Origin: Rhabdothermincola sp037478855
Lineage (GTDB): Bacteria > Actinomycetota > Acidimicrobiia > Acidimicrobiales > Acidimicrobilacustridaceae
Length of the DNA stretch: 64,000 nt
Assembly (NCBI GenBank): GCA_037478855.1
Contig: JBBFLY010000003.1
Span: 1-64,000, forward strand
Reading direction: 5' to 3'
A program made the translations under genes and the position numbers. Below, one piece after another: positions 49,852 through 57,764 of this stretch. The notes beneath the pieces are model-generated. The model worked only from the letters and a program-made list of their open reading frames with translations. It had not been told where the DNA came from and did not search any database. How positions within the stretch are numbered: position 1 is the first letter of the stretch; each line of letters starts with the position of its first letter.

Positions 49852-50712
49852 ATGAACCCCCTCGTCATCGCCGTACCCGTGGTCGTGGTCCTGACCCTGG
49901 TGATCTTGGTGGCCGCGGCCCGCCGTCGCGACACCGAAGAGGCCACCGGTCTGCTGTCGCGAGAGACGATCAAGCGTGATCGTGGGGAGCCCGCGGTGCT
50001 CAGCAGTGAGCCGCGCGCGACCGGTCGCGAGGTCGAGCGGTCGGTGGCGCTCGAGCGCCGGGGTGGCGGGGAGCTCGTCACGTCGGGGGCTGCCGATCTC
50101 ACCCCGTACGTCCCCCCTGACCCGGAGAGCCTCGGCGTCACCCGTCGACAGTTCTTCAACCGCAGCATCGTCCTTCTGATGGGCTTGAGCTTGAGCGGCT
50201 TCGGTGCTGCCGTGCTCGCCTTCCTCTGGCCGCAGCCCAAGGGGGGTTTCGGTTCGAAGATCCGGGTTGGCAACGTCGACGACATCAAGGCGGCGATCGA
50301 CGCCAACGACGGCTTCTACTACGTGGCCGAAGGTCGCATGTGGATCACCCACTACCCGGAGGCCGCCATCGAGAAGGCCAAGGCCGTGTACCCGCAGCCC
50401 GTCCTCAACAGCATGGAGGCGGGGTTGGCAGTCCTCTACCAGAAGTGTCCGCACCTCGGCTGCCGGGTGCCGGATTGCAAGACCTCACAGTGGTTCGAAT
50501 GCCCGTGTCACGGGTCGCAGTACAACCAGGTCGGCGAGAAGAAGGGCGGTCCGGCTCCCCGGGGGATGGATCGTTTCGTGACCGAGGTGACTGGCGGGGT
50601 GCTCACCGTCGACACCGGCACGGTCATCCAGGGTCCCCCGATCGGCACGAACACCACGGGCCAGGAAGCAGAGGGGCCTCACTGCGTGACAGGTGGAGGC
50701 GGAGGTCATTGA
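49852..50712 (+). CDS. qcrA: Rieske iron-sulfur protein of the bc complex
   Basis: A 286-residue protein. An N-terminal helix (VIAVPVVVVLTLVILVAAA) and a second one after the Tat-like VTRRQFFNRSIVLLMGLSLSG anchor it; the C-terminal domain carries the [2Fe-2S] ligands in CPHLGCRVPDC and CPCHGSQYNQ. The RRQFF segment suggests export by the Tat system, as for actinobacterial QcrA. It is followed by the diheme cytochrome gene with a one-base overlap (TGATG). Confidence 0.92.
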   Translation: MNPLVIAVPVVVVLTLVILVAAARRRDTEEATGLLSRETIKRDRGEPAVLSSEPRATGREVERSVALERRGGGELVTSGAADLTPYVPPDPESLGVTRRQFFNRSIVLLMGLSLSGFGAAVLAFLWPQPKGGFGSKIRVGNVDDIKAAIDANDGFYYVAEGRMWITHYPEAAIEKAKAVYPQPVLNSMEAGLAVLYQKCPHLGCRVPDCKTSQWFECPCHGSQYNQVGEKKGGPAPRGMDRFVTEVTGGVLTVDTGTVIQGPPIGTNTTGQEAEGPHCVTGGGGGH

Positions 50713-51836
50713 TGGACGTCGTCAGCGGCCAGATCGTCCTGGCGAACACACAGCGCGCGATCGGCTATGTGATCGCAGCCATCCTCTCGATCGGCTTCGT
50801 CGTCGCGGTCGTGGTCAACATGCGCAAGGGGCGTCGGGAGGTGGGCTCGGAGATCGAGCTCGCCCCCAATCGCAAGCCCTACTACGACGACGACACGCTC
50901 GAGACCAAGAAGCTCGACCGGACGCTCGCGCTCGGGTTGGGAACGCTCGCGGTGATCGGTCTGACCCTGCCGCTCTACTGGCTTGCGGAGCCCGGGCGGA
51001 TGGAAGGACGGATCGAGGGCTACCGGGAGACGTTCATCAAGCGCGGGGAAGAGCTCTACAACGAGGGTGCCCAGTGCGCGGCCTGCCATGGCCCGAAGGG
51101 CGTGGGTGGCGCCGCCAACTACACGATCACGGCGCCGAACGGGGACTTCGTGGCCCAGGTGAGCTGGCAGGCGCCGGCGCTCAACACCGTCTTGTTCCGC
51201 TACTCCCGCGACGAGGTTCGCAACATCCTCGTCTACGGTCGGGGCTTCTCTCCGATGCCGGCGTGGGGGGCTGAGGGCGGTGGTCCTCTGACCTCTCAGC
51301 AGATCGAGAACATCATCGACTACCTGCAGAGCATCCAGCTCTCCGGTCCCGAGGCGCGCGCCGAGGTCGACAAGGAGATCGCCGAGACCTGCGCCCCCGA
51401 TGCAGAGGGCCGGTGCACGATCCCGAACGGAGAGTTCGCGACGCTCGGGGAGGCGATCTTCAACATGGGTCTCACCACGAAGTTCGCCGGAGGGGCGTAC
51501 TCGTGCGGTCGCTGTCACACCGAGGGCTGGAGCTACGGCAAGCCAGGAGTGCCCGGAGGTGGCGCGTTCGGCTGGAACCTGACCGGAGGCCGCTCGCTGC
51601 GCCAGTTCCCGACTGCCGAGCAGCAGATCGAGTTCGTCGCGGTCGGGGGTGTCGCGGGCAAGTCCTACGGCATCAGCGGCATGTCAGGCGCGGGCCAGAT
51701 GCCGGGGTTCGGCGTCAACCCCAACGTCACGCCACCCAACATCCCCGGTCCGAAGATCTACCCGATGTCCCCAGACCAGGTGATGCTCACGCCGGAGCAG
51801 ATCGCCGCGGTCGTCGAGTACGAGCGGAGCTTGTGA
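50712..51836 (+). CDS. qcrC: Diheme cytochrome c of the bc complex
   Basis: A 374-residue protein with two N-terminal helices (about 14-36 and 76-93) and two class I heme domains: CAACHGPKGVGG and CGRCHTEGWSYG. Likely axial Met residues are in FSPMPAWG and AGQMPGFG. Actinobacterial QcrC is also diheme, which allows direct transfer to the oxidase. The second domain shares the FPxxExxIEFVAxG pattern with the monoheme protein at 46064. Overlaps its neighbours at both ends. Confidence 0.88.
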   Translation: MDVVSGQIVLANTQRAIGYVIAAILSIGFVVAVVVNMRKGRREVGSEIELAPNRKPYYDDDTLETKKLDRTLALGLGTLAVIGLTLPLYWLAEPGRMEGRIEGYRETFIKRGEELYNEGAQCAACHGPKGVGGAANYTITAPNGDFVAQVSWQAPALNTVLFRYSRDEVRNILVYGRGFSPMPAWGAEGGGPLTSQQIENIIDYLQSIQLSGPEARAEVDKEIAETCAPDAEGRCTIPNGEFATLGEAIFNMGLTTKFAGGAYSCGRCHTEGWSYGKPGVPGGGAFGWNLTGGRSLRQFPTAEQQIEFVAVGGVAGKSYGISGMSGAGQMPGFGVNPNVTPPNIPGPKIYPMSPDQVMLTPEQIAAVVEYERSL

Positions 51837-52801
51837 GCGTGAACCTCCTCACCATGTTCGCCGGAATCGCCTGGGATCCTCACATCCGGGGCGTGCTCGT
51901 CGTCGCCGTGGGCGTCGCCGTCCTCATGGGGTCCGTCTACCTCATCCTGGCGACGAACGTCGGTGCCCGTCTCGGGCTGCTCCTGTCGCTCGCGGCTCTG
52001 TCGGGTTTCATGGTGATCCTCACCCTCATCTGGTGGCTCGTCCCGCCCGGCATCGGTCCTCGTGGAACCAATCCCTCGTGGAAGCCCGTCGAGATCTACG
52101 TCAACGACCCACGCGATCCGGAGCCACCCCGCACGAAGGAGCTGGCGAAGCTTCCGCTTCCTCAGGATCTTCCCGCCGCCGATCGGATCCTGGCGGAGCA
52201 CCCGGAGGTCGCCGAGGACTTCCCGAACGGAGCGACGCTGTCCGACCTGCAGAACTCCCACCCTGAGCTGCTCTCGGCGTACCTCGACAAGGAGGCTCTC
52301 GGCGGCTGGCGCCTGGTGTCCTCCGCTTCCGCCGGCGAGGCTCAGGCCGCTGCCGACGCGGCGCTCAAGGCTGCGAACTTCTACAGCTCGCCGACCGCCT
52401 ACAAGAAGCTCGACACCTTCGAGTACGGAGGCAAGCCGAGCCTGGCGCAGGAGTGTCCCGACGCGAAGGGCGGCTCGTTCCTTCCCGACGATCCGCTCTG
52501 CCGGATCTGGCTCAAGATCCGCAACTCGCTCACCCTCAAGCACCCCACCCACTTCGCGGTCGTGCAGGTGCAGGCCGTCATCCCGCAGGAGCCACGCCCC
52601 GGTGAGCCACCTCCCTTGCCCGTGGTCGACCGGAACGCACCGATCGTCTCGGTGGTCCTCGTCCGCGACCTCGGCAACGTGCGGCTGATCCCGTTCCTCT
52701 ACTTCGTGATCTCGCTCGCGCTGTTCGTCTTCTTCGTCCTCGTGCTGCACTATCGGGACAAGACCCTGCAGCAGAACCTCGAGGCGGCGAAGGGGGCTTG
52801 A
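51833..52801 (+). CDS. Membrane protein between bc and nuo genes, function unknown
   Basis: A 322-residue protein with two N-terminal helices (about 18-42 and 46-68) and one at the C-terminus (about 280-303), enclosing a large soluble domain of about 210 residues. The domain has two Cys (ECPDAKGG and DPLCRIWLK), no heme motif, and a Pro-rich stretch. I do not recognise a family. GTG 51833 overlaps the diheme cytochrome stop (GTGA), and nuoA begins 3 bp after it, so it bridges the two complexes in the transcript. A structural link between them is conceivable. Confidence 0.72.
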   Translation: MSVNLLTMFAGIAWDPHIRGVLVVAVGVAVLMGSVYLILATNVGARLGLLLSLAALSGFMVILTLIWWLVPPGIGPRGTNPSWKPVEIYVNDPRDPEPPRTKELAKLPLPQDLPAADRILAEHPEVAEDFPNGATLSDLQNSHPELLSAYLDKEALGGWRLVSSASAGEAQAAADAALKAANFYSSPTAYKKLDTFEYGGKPSLAQECPDAKGGSFLPDDPLCRIWLKIRNSLTLKHPTHFAVVQVQAVIPQEPRPGEPPPLPVVDRNAPIVSVVLVRDLGNVRLIPFLYFVISLALFVFFVLVLHYRDKTLQQNLEAAKGA

Positions 52802-52804
52802 GCG

Positions 52805-53272
52805 ATGGCCCAGTACCTGCCCATCTTCGCCCTGCTCGTGCTGGCGGTCCTCTTCGGCGCGATCAGCCGCGTCGCCCAGCGGCTGCTGGTGCCGCCGAAG
52901 CCGACCCCGCCGAAGGTCGCTCCCTACGAGTGCGGCATCATCCCGAGCCGAGAGCCACCGGAGCGCTTCCCGGTGACGTTCTTCCTGGTGGCGATGATCT
53001 TCATCGTCTTCGACATCGAGATCATCTTCTTCTTCCCCTTCGCCCTCGCGTTCCGTGACCTGGGTGGCTTCGGGATAGCGGCCGTGGTGATCTTCGCTCT
53101 GGCGGTGTTCGAGTCCTTCGTGTACCTGATCGCCAACGGCGCGCTCGACTGGGGCCCCGTCCGCCGAGAGCGTCCTTCTGCGATCGTGAGTCCCGCCCGC
53201 ACCGCTGCCACCACCATCCGTCGGGTCGGCATGGAGGGCAGGGAACCCCTTGCTGCAGGCGAGGCGGCCTGA
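52805..53272 (+). CDS. nuoA: NADH-quinone oxidoreductase subunit A
   Basis: A 155-residue Complex I membrane subunit with three helices. PYECGIIPSREPPERFPVTFFLVAMIFIVFDIEIIFFFPFA is the family signature (read in part). The C-terminal tail of about 35 residues is longer than usual. First gene of the nuo series, sharing a base with nuoB (TGATG). Confidence 0.93.
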   Translation: MAQYLPIFALLVLAVLFGAISRVAQRLLVPPKPTPPKVAPYECGIIPSREPPERFPVTFFLVAMIFIVFDIEIIFFFPFALAFRDLGGFGIAAVVIFALAVFESFVYLIANGALDWGPVRRERPSAIVSPARTAATTIRRVGMEGREPLAAGEAA

Positions 53273-53844
53273 TGCGACGAGGGGGCTTCCTGGAGGAGGG
53301 GCTGGCCGGCCTCCAGCACAACGTGCTCACCGGCACGCTCGAGGGGCTGGTGAAGTGGGCTCGGGCGCGCAGCGTCTTCCCAGCGACGTTCGGGCTGGCC
53401 TGTTGCGCGATCGAGATGATGGCGACCGGCGGACCGCACTACGACCTGGCCCGCTACGGGATGGAGGTCTTTCGGGCCTCGCCCCGCCAGGCCGACCTGA
53501 TGATCGTCGCCGGGCGTGTCTCGCAGAAGATGGCCCCGGTCCTGAGGCAGGTCTACGACCAGATGATGGAACCCAAGTGGGTCATCTCGATGGGCGTGTG
53601 CGCGTCGACCGGTGGCATGTTCAACAACTACGCGTTGGTGCAGGGCGTCGACCAGATCGTGCCGGTCGATGTCTACGCCCCCGGATGCCCGCCGGGGCCG
53701 GAGACGCTCATGCACGCCATCCTTACCCTCCACCGCAAGATCCTCGACGGTGAGATCACCCGGCGCTCGGGTGAGGGAGCTGGCTTGGTCGTTGACCAGC
53801 GGGACGGGCAGACCGTGACCCATGTGGTGCTCGGGAGATCCTGA
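53272..53844 (+). CDS. nuoB: NADH-quinone oxidoreductase subunit B
   Basis: A 190-residue subunit holding cluster N2. Ligands are in GLACCAIEMMA, MGVCASTGGMF and APGCPPGPETLM. Standard NuoB length with a slightly extended C-terminus. Confidence 0.96.
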   Translation: MRRGGFLEEGLAGLQHNVLTGTLEGLVKWARARSVFPATFGLACCAIEMMATGGPHYDLARYGMEVFRASPRQADLMIVAGRVSQKMAPVLRQVYDQMMEPKWVISMGVCASTGGMFNNYALVQGVDQIVPVDVYAPGCPPGPETLMHAILTLHRKILDGEITRRSGEGAGLVVDQRDGQTVTHVVLGRS

Positions 53845-53846
53845 CC

Positions 53847-54407
53847 GTGTCCGACGAGACCTCGCAGAGCTCACCTGACGAACAGGTGGAGCAGACCCCG
53901 GACGCCCACGGGGAGGCGGTGGGCGCGTCGCCGACCCTCCATGGCGCGCCATTGACGACGAGCTGTGGCGACCAGGTGCTGCACGTCGATCGCTCGGGCT
54001 ATCTCGACCTCGTCAAGGCGCTGCACGACGACGGCTACGTGCTCTGCGCGGATCTGACCGCGGCTGACTACCTGACCCATCCCGGTCGGAAGGACGTTCC
54101 GCCCGGGATCGCGCTCGAGCGGTTCGAGGTGATCGTGAACCTGGTCGACCTGGTTCGTCGGCGACGGATCCGGGTGCGTTGCCAGGTGCCGGAGGACACC
54201 CCCGAGCTGCCCAGCCTGTGGCAGCTATATCCCGGGACTGAGGCGCCCGAGCGCGAGGTGTACGACCTGTTCGGCATCAGGTTCGACGGGCATCCCGACC
54301 TGACCCGAATCCTGTTGCCCGAGGACTGGGTTGGTCACCCCTTGCGCAAGGACTACGAGTCCGGTCGCATCCCCGTCCAGTTCAAGGGCGCACCGTCCCA
54401 CCGTTGA
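53847..54407 (+). CDS. nuoC: NADH-quinone oxidoreductase subunit C
   Basis: A 186-residue peripheral-arm subunit. The family motif EREVYDLFGIRFDGHPDLTRILLPEDWVGHPLRKDY is clear (read in part). The N-terminal 30 residues are acidic and non-conserved. GTG start; TTG/ATG of nuoD follows at once. Confidence 0.93.
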   Translation: MSDETSQSSPDEQVEQTPDAHGEAVGASPTLHGAPLTTSCGDQVLHVDRSGYLDLVKALHDDGYVLCADLTAADYLTHPGRKDVPPGIALERFEVIVNLVDLVRRRRIRVRCQVPEDTPELPSLWQLYPGTEAPEREVYDLFGIRFDGHPDLTRILLPEDWVGHPLRKDYESGRIPVQFKGAPSHR

Positions 54408-54412
54408 CCGCC

Positions 54413-55759
54413 ATGAGCTCGACTGACGAACAACCCACCGCCGAGTCCCCGGCGGCGTTCACCTCCGAGGGAGCCCAGGAGCTCACGAGCCGCGGCGTGG
54501 TCGCCGCGGCGGAGCGCCTGCGCGAGCAGGGCGCGGTGCTACGGCTCTCCGAGGCGGAAGCTGCAGCACAGGCTGAGCTCGAGACCGCGCCCGAAGACGA
54601 GACCATGATCATCAACATGGGGCCGCAGCACCCCAGCACCCACGGTGTGCTTCGCCTCATGCTCGAGCTCCGGGGCGAGACCGTGCTGCGGTGCAAGCCG
54701 GTGATCGGCTATCTCCACACGGGGATGGAGTGGACGGGTGAGGAGCTCACCTACCTCCAGGGTCCCACCAACGTGACGCGCATGGACTACGCGTCGCCGC
54801 TGTTCAACGAGCTCGCCTTCTCGTTGTGCGTGGAGAAGCTGCTCGGCATCGAGGTGCCCCCGCGTGCCGTGTGGATCCGCATGCTGATGACCGAGCTGAA
54901 CCGGATCTCCTCGCACCTGCTGTTCCTCGCCACGAACGGGATGGACCTGGGTGCGGTCTCGATGATGTTGTACGGCTGGCGCGAGCGTGAGGAGGTCCTG
55001 CGCTTCTTCCAGACCGTGACGGGCCTGCGGATGAACCACAACTACATCCGGCCCGGTGGGGTGGCCGCTGATCTGCCACCGGGCTGGCGTGACGGGGTGC
55101 TGCGCCTCCTGGAGATGATCCCGCCGCGCCTCGAGGAGTACGACACCTTGATGACCGGCCAGCCGATCTGGCGGGAGCGTCTCCAAGGTGTTGGGGTGAT
55201 CAGCGCCGAGGAGTGCCTTGCGCTCGGGGTGACTGGCCCGATCCTGCGGTCGACGGGCTTCGCGTGGGATCTCCGCCGGGACATGCCGTACCTGGCCTAT
55301 GACGAGGTCGAGTTCGATGTCGTCGTCGGCACGTTCGGCGACTCCTTCGATCGGTACGCGATCCGCCTCAACGAGATCCGGGAGTCGATCCGAATCGTGC
55401 ATCAGGTGCTCGATCGGATGCCCTCGGGGGACTACCGCATCCAAGACAAGAAGGTGACGCCGCCACCACGGGCACGGATCGACGAATCGATGGAGGCGCT
55501 CATCCACCACTTCAAGATCTTCACCGAGGGGTTCAAGGTGCCTGAAGGCGAGGCGTACGCAGCGGTGGAGTCACCGAGAGGCGAGCTGGGCTGCTACATC
55601 GTGAGCGACGGCTCATCGCACCCGTACCGGATGCACATCCGGGCCCCGAGCTTCTACAACATCCAGGCCCTACCCCATCTGATGCACGGTGGTCTGGTGG
55701 CTGACGCGGTGGCGGTGATCTCGTCGGTGGATCCGATCATGGGTGAGGTCGATCGCTGA
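54413..55759 (+). CDS. nuoD: NADH-quinone oxidoreductase subunit D
   Basis: The 49-kDa-type subunit that forms the quinone site with NuoB. After an N-terminal extension of about 60 residues rich in Glu/Ala, the core starts MIINMGPQHPSTHGVLRLML and continues with GYLHTGMEW, NRISSHLLFLATNGMDLGA and MRIRAPSFYNIQAL-like residues near the end. ATG 54413 is chosen; TTG 54404 overlapping the nuoC stop is possible. Confidence 0.95.
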   Translation: MSSTDEQPTAESPAAFTSEGAQELTSRGVVAAAERLREQGAVLRLSEAEAAAQAELETAPEDETMIINMGPQHPSTHGVLRLMLELRGETVLRCKPVIGYLHTGMEWTGEELTYLQGPTNVTRMDYASPLFNELAFSLCVEKLLGIEVPPRAVWIRMLMTELNRISSHLLFLATNGMDLGAVSMMLYGWREREEVLRFFQTVTGLRMNHNYIRPGGVAADLPPGWRDGVLRLLEMIPPRLEEYDTLMTGQPIWRERLQGVGVISAEECLALGVTGPILRSTGFAWDLRRDMPYLAYDEVEFDVVVGTFGDSFDRYAIRLNEIRESIRIVHQVLDRMPSGDYRIQDKKVTPPPRARIDESMEALIHHFKIFTEGFKVPEGEAYAAVESPRGELGCYIVSDGSSHPYRMHIRAPSFYNIQALPHLMHGGLVADAVAVISSVDPIMGEVDR

Positions 55760-56376
55760 TGGCGCGGCTGACCCCGGAGAACGAGGCGCTGGCGCGCGAG
55801 ATCATCGCCCGCTACCCGAGACCTCGATCGGCGCTCATCCCGCTGCTGCACCTGGCGCAGGAGCAGGACGGCTACCTCGCGACAGACGCCATGGAGCACG
55901 TCGCGGAGCTCGTCGGCTGCTCACCCGCGCAGGTGCTCGGCACCGCGAGCTTCTACGAGATGTTCAAGCTCGAGCCGGTGGGTCGCTACGTCGTGAACAT
56001 CTGCACCGACATCGCGTGCATGCTTCTCGGAGCCGATGAGCTGCTTCACCACGCCGAGGAGCAGCTCGGCATCCGCGCCGGTCAGACGACCGCGGACGGC
56101 GCCATCACCCTCGAGGGGGTGACCTGCATCGCCGCGTGCACCGAGGCTCCCTGCCTCCAGGTGAACTACCGGTATCGCTATCGCGTGACCCCGGAGGCGT
56201 TCGACCAGCTCTGCGAGGACCTGCGGGCCGGCCGGGCGGGTGACATCCCTCCCCACGGCACCCTCGCCCGGGTCCGCCAGCACATCCCGGCTGAGCGGGC
56301 TGCCGGTCCGGCGGACCCGTCATCCGGGGTGCAACCAGCGTGGATGGCGGAGCGTCCGAGTGGGGAGGCGGTGTGA
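55759..56376 (+). CDS. nuoE: NADH-quinone oxidoreductase subunit E
   Basis: A 205-residue subunit with the [2Fe-2S] cluster N1a. Ligands are in ICTDIACMLLGADEL and TCIAACTEAPCLQVN. The C-terminal 30 residues are variable. One-base TGATG overlap with nuoF. Confidence 0.93.
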   Translation: MARLTPENEALAREIIARYPRPRSALIPLLHLAQEQDGYLATDAMEHVAELVGCSPAQVLGTASFYEMFKLEPVGRYVVNICTDIACMLLGADELLHHAEEQLGIRAGQTTADGAITLEGVTCIAACTEAPCLQVNYRYRYRVTPEAFDQLCEDLRAGRAGDIPPHGTLARVRQHIPAERAAGPADPSSGVQPAWMAERPSGEAV

Positions 56377-57764
56377 TGGCGATCACCGACGCGCCGAAGA
56401 TCGTCACCAGCAGGTTCCAGTACGACGACTCGCACACGCTGGCTCGCTACGAGGCGACCGGTGGCTATCAGGCGCTGCGGAAGGCCCTCGGCATGTCGCC
56501 CACGGCGGTGGTCGAGGAGGTCAAGGCTGCGAGCCTTCTCGGCCGCGGTGGTGCCGGGTTCCCCGCAGGCGTCAAGTGGGGCTTCTGCCCGCCAGGGGTC
56601 TGGCCCCGCTATCTGGTGGTGAACGGAGACGAGAGTGAGCCTGGCACCTACAAGGACCGCATGCTCATGGAGCGCGATCCCCACCAGATCATCGAAGGGG
56701 TGCTGATCGCCTCCTACGCCGTTGGCTGCAGCCAGGCGTTCCTCTACGTGCGCGGTGAGATGGCGCTCGCACAGGAGCGGATCGCCGCTGCGCTGAACGA
56801 GGCCTACGACGCCGGTTACGTCGGCCGCAACATCCTGGGGTCGGAGTTCTCGCTCGACATCGTCCTGCACTGGGGTGCGGGGGCATACATCGTCGGTGAG
56901 GAGACCGCGCTCATCGAGAGCCTCGAGGGCCATCGGGGCATGCCGCGCTTGAAGCCGCCGTACTTCCCAGCGGCCAAGGGTCTCTACCTGCAGCCGACGA
57001 TCGTCAACAACATCGAGACGCTGTCGAACATCCCGTGGATCGTGGCCAACGGGGCGGAGGCGTTCGCCGCGCTCGGAGCGGAGACATCGAAGGGAACGCG
57101 TCTGTTTGCGGTCTCCGGCCACGTCGCGAATCCCGGGGTGTTCGAGGTCGAGTACGGCGTCACCACCTTCCGCGACCTCATCTATGCGCCGGTCTACGCG
57201 GGTGGCATCCGTGGCGGCCGCAAGCTCAAGGCGTTCATCCCCGGTGGGGCGTCCTCCCCATGGTTCTTCGAGGAGCACCTCGACCTGCCTCTGGAGAAGG
57301 TCACGGTCGACCGTGCCGGCTCGATGCTCGGATCGGGTGCGATCGTCGTCATGGACGAGACCACCGACATGGTGCGTGCCTGTCATCGGGTCGTGCGGTT
57401 CTTCGCCAGCGAATCGTGTGGGAAGTGCACTCCCTGTCGGGAGGGCACGACCTGGTTGGAGCGGATCCTCAAGCGGATCCTCGACGGCCAGGGGCGCATG
57501 AGCGATCTGGATCTCCTGCTCGATGTGGCGGACAACATCAGCCCCGGCATCGCCTGGCCCCCGAAGCAGACCACCATCTGCCCTCTGGGCCCATCCGCGG
57601 TCTCGCCAATCGCGTCGGCGATCAGACGGTTCCGCCACGAGTTCGAGGCTCACATCGCCCGGAACCCGAACGCAGCCCTGGAGGCGAGCGACGGGGGAGC
57701 CTCCACCGCCGCGCGGCCGGCCGCAGTCGAGACCGCGGTCTCGCTTGGAGGCCACCATGGCTGA
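56376..57764 (+). CDS. nuoF: NADH-quinone oxidoreductase subunit F
   Basis: A 462-residue NADH- and FMN-binding subunit. GRGGAGFPAGVKW and GAGAYIVGEETALIESLEG (NADH/FMN) and ESCGKCTPCREG (cluster N3) are present, with the fourth Cys in TTICPLGPSA. The C-terminal extension of about 35 residues is Ala-rich. Overlaps nuoG by 8 bp. Confidence 0.95.
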   Translation: MAITDAPKIVTSRFQYDDSHTLARYEATGGYQALRKALGMSPTAVVEEVKAASLLGRGGAGFPAGVKWGFCPPGVWPRYLVVNGDESEPGTYKDRMLMERDPHQIIEGVLIASYAVGCSQAFLYVRGEMALAQERIAAALNEAYDAGYVGRNILGSEFSLDIVLHWGAGAYIVGEETALIESLEGHRGMPRLKPPYFPAAKGLYLQPTIVNNIETLSNIPWIVANGAEAFAALGAETSKGTRLFAVSGHVANPGVFEVEYGVTTFRDLIYAPVYAGGIRGGRKLKAFIPGGASSPWFFEEHLDLPLEKVTVDRAGSMLGSGAIVVMDETTDMVRACHRVVRFFASESCGKCTPCREGTTWLERILKRILDGQGRMSDLDLLLDVADNISPGIAWPPKQTTICPLGPSAVSPIASAIRRFRHEFEAHIARNPNAALEASDGGASTAARPAAVETAVSLGGHHG

